Part shown: positions 22,350 through 23,218 of the stretch, piece by piece
Numbering within the stretch: the first letter of the stretch is position 1
Layout: each line of letters begins with the position of its first letter
From: a virus
Virus record (IMG/VR): IMGVR_UViG_3300010885_030615
Coordinates: 1 to 23,218 of that record
DNA: 23,218 nt
Direction: 5' to 3' (one strand)
Made by a program: the position numbers and the translations under genes
The notes under the pieces: model-generated
Database searches by the model: none
Told to the model about the DNA's origin: nothing
Seen by the model: only the letters and a program-made list of their open reading frames with translations

Positions 22350-22367
22350 GGGGGTCAAGTGACCCCC
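22350..22367 (+). promoter_or_regulatory. 18-bp dyad over the start codon of the + strand gene
   Basis: GGGGGTCA and TGACCCCC are perfect inverted repeats separated by AG. The GTG start codon (22359-22361) lies in the middle. It could be an operator, or an RNA hairpin that hides the start codon and the G-rich ribosome site. Confidence 0.55.
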
Positions 22368-22676
22368 GATACATCAGAGCTAATACTACGCTCTTTGGGT
22401 GAACTTCGCGAGGAAGTACGCGAAGGACTCCGCAACCTCAATTCTGTAGTCACTGGGATAGATACTCGCCTCCGCGAGCTTGAGCTTTGGAGGGCTTCCA
22501 CCACCTCCGCCAGCTCGGTTGTTAGAGAGACACTTGAATACGATCACCACGAGCGCGGGCTGATCCTTACCAAGCGACAAGTCAACATCGCGCTCGCCAG
22601 TGTCGTGATCTCAGCCGTGGCCTTCACTGGGACTGTGTTGACTCTCATCATCACAGGCACCAGCCAGAACCTCTAG
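22359..22676 (+). CDS. Coiled-coil membrane-anchored protein (105 aa), lone + strand gene
   Basis: Residues ~6-45 form a charged heptad-like helix (LILRSLGELREEVREGL, VTGIDTRLRELELW). A hydrophobic segment at ~76-98 (NIALASVVISAVAFTGTVL) should anchor it in the membrane, with a very short tail (GTSQNL). Small size with N-terminal coiled coil and C-terminal anchor resembles XhlA-type lysis accessory proteins and also some superinfection-exclusion proteins; sequence alone does not decide. It is the only + strand gene among the right-hand genes, starts at GTG inside a dyad, and its stop codon shares CTAG with the stop of the convergent neighbour. Confidence 0.7.
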   Translation: MTPDTSELILRSLGELREEVREGLRNLNSVVTGIDTRLRELELWRASTTSASSVVRETLEYDHHERGLILTKRQVNIALASVVISAVAFTGTVLTLIITGTSQNL

Positions 22677-22945
22677 CCGATCTCCCAGCTACCGACCCAG
22701 ATGGTCATCGGGATCGGTGGACGGTCAGGGTGTTCGATGCGGCCCTTGTACTTGACCTCCTCCTCGTCAAGGCCATCCTGTTCGATGATCTGCTGGAGCG
22801 CGTCCTTCAACGCCAACTCCAACTGTGACTCAACCAGACACCCGTCACCATCACGGGCAAAGTCAGCGTCAAGGGTGATCGTGAAATCCCTGACCGTGCT
22901 GTCGTTCAGGTTGACTCCGTTCTCGTCGTGGCCGGTGTACCTCAT
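22673..22945 (-). CDS. Hypothetical acidic protein (90 aa)
   Basis: The protein is acidic: TVRDFTITLDADFARDGDG, a helix ELALKDALQQIIEQDGLDEEE, then KYKGRIEHPDRPPIPMTIWVG. It looks like a small alpha-beta fold. The start overlaps the upstream stop (ATGA), and the stop shares the palindrome CTAG with the stop of the convergent + strand gene. No family is recognised. Confidence 0.6.
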   Translation of the reverse strand: MRYTGHDENGVNLNDSTVRDFTITLDADFARDGDGCLVESQLELALKDALQQIIEQDGLDEEEVKYKGRIEHPDRPPIPMTIWVGSWEIG

Positions 22946-23214
22946 CGTGCCACCTTCACAGAGCCGGACTCAATCCGGCTGAGGTGGAAGTTACGGAACT
23001 CCCCACGGGCCAAGTCGAACCCATGCACATACGGCTCGCCGGAACTCTCAGCGATCCTCGTGTGTTCCACCTCGATTGCCCTGCGCTCGTAGCCAGTGGA
23101 GTCCTTCTTGCGGTACATGAACACCGCGACCTCATGCGTCTCTGCTGCCTTGTTGAGTCGGCGGAAGTCAGTTGCCTGTGCCTTCTCAATGGTCTCTGCG
23201 ATTACTTTCTTCAT
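22942..23214 (-). CDS. Small WYL-like protein (90 aa), start near window edge
   Basis: Residues ~44-90 (RRAIEVEHTRIA, PYVHGFDLARGEFRNFHLSRI) match the pattern of the WYL domain, an SH3-like fold that binds nucleic acids or other ligands in regulators, defence genes and phages: 'y..GyD...g..R.f.l.RI'. The N-terminal half is a charged helix (MKKVIAETIEKAQATDFRRL). There is no HTH within these 90 residues, unlike typical WYL regulators. The ATG is 4 nt from the window edge and its ribosome site is out of view; a longer N-terminus cannot be excluded. Confidence 0.6.
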   Translation of the reverse strand: MKKVIAETIEKAQATDFRRLNKAAETHEVAVFMYRKKDSTGYERRAIEVEHTRIAESSGEPYVHGFDLARGEFRNFHLSRIESGSVKVAR

Positions 23215-23218
23215 TACG

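Noticed and set aside
1-23218. tRNA or rRNA genes
   Set aside because: I saw no TPsiC-arm pattern (GGTTCRANNCC) with a matching acceptor stem in the gaps, and no rRNA-like sequence. Only a covariance-model search could exclude them fully.

Overview
The window reads as part of the genome of a tailed double-stranded DNA phage, probably a siphovirus of a Gram-positive, most likely actinobacterial, host. The grounds are a tape-measure / tail-tip / hub / lysis cassette, a terminase pair, a complete phage replication module, moderately high GC (a counted 60-nt stretch in the DNA polymerase gene is 65% GC, the first 60 nt are 55%), frequent GTG and TTG starts, and a three-part lysin with carboxypeptidase, peptidoglycan-binding and GH25 muramidase modules. 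There is no integrase, repressor or other lysogeny gene here. No host or bacterial chromosomal genes are visible.

Layout. Bases 1-6801 (+ strand) hold the end of the late operon: the C-terminal part of the tape measure protein (cut by the window edge), two tail-tip/baseplate proteins joined by TAATG overlaps, an endolysin, and a 56-codon holin candidate. Bases 6802-7248 are the convergent junction: stem-loops, a strong + strand terminator, a 33-codon membrane protein gene on the - strand, and a - strand terminator facing it. From 7249 to 23214 nearly everything is on the - strand, tightly packed with many 4-nt ATGA overlaps.

Read in its own direction (right to left), the - strand cluster holds: a WYL-like small protein and a hypothetical; three small hypotheticals; a 415-nt non-coding gap rich in inverted repeats; an HTH-metallophosphoesterase; a small membrane protein; a HARP-SNF2 helicase; two small Cys-tailed proteins; a 29-residue membrane peptide; two replication-associated hypotheticals; an AEP (TOTE-type) primase; a RecA-fold (RepA-like) helicase ATPase with a winged-helix tail; a dNMP kinase; a beta-class DNA methyltransferase of clearly lower GC; a family A DNA polymerase; a small DNA-binding protein; a structured RNA-like spacer; a RuvC-like resolvase; an HTH protein; and the small and large terminase subunits. 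One gene (22359-22676) breaks the pattern: it is on the + strand and encodes a coiled-coil plus membrane-anchor protein, with an 18-bp dyad over its start codon.

How it fits together. Primase, helicase and polymerase copy the genome. The dNMP kinase supplies nucleotides and the methyltransferase probably protects or marks the DNA. The SNF2 protein, the metallophosphoesterase and the RuvC-like nuclease plausibly remodel and resolve branched intermediates so that TerS/TerL can package linear DNA. The + strand operon builds the tail and lyses the cell. The most unusual signals are a duplicated Cys-rich C-terminal peptide whose two base differences are both synonymous, mutually exclusive hairpins ahead of the resolvase-terminase genes, a sequence element shared by the two large intergenic gaps, and at least four very short membrane proteins tucked between larger genes.
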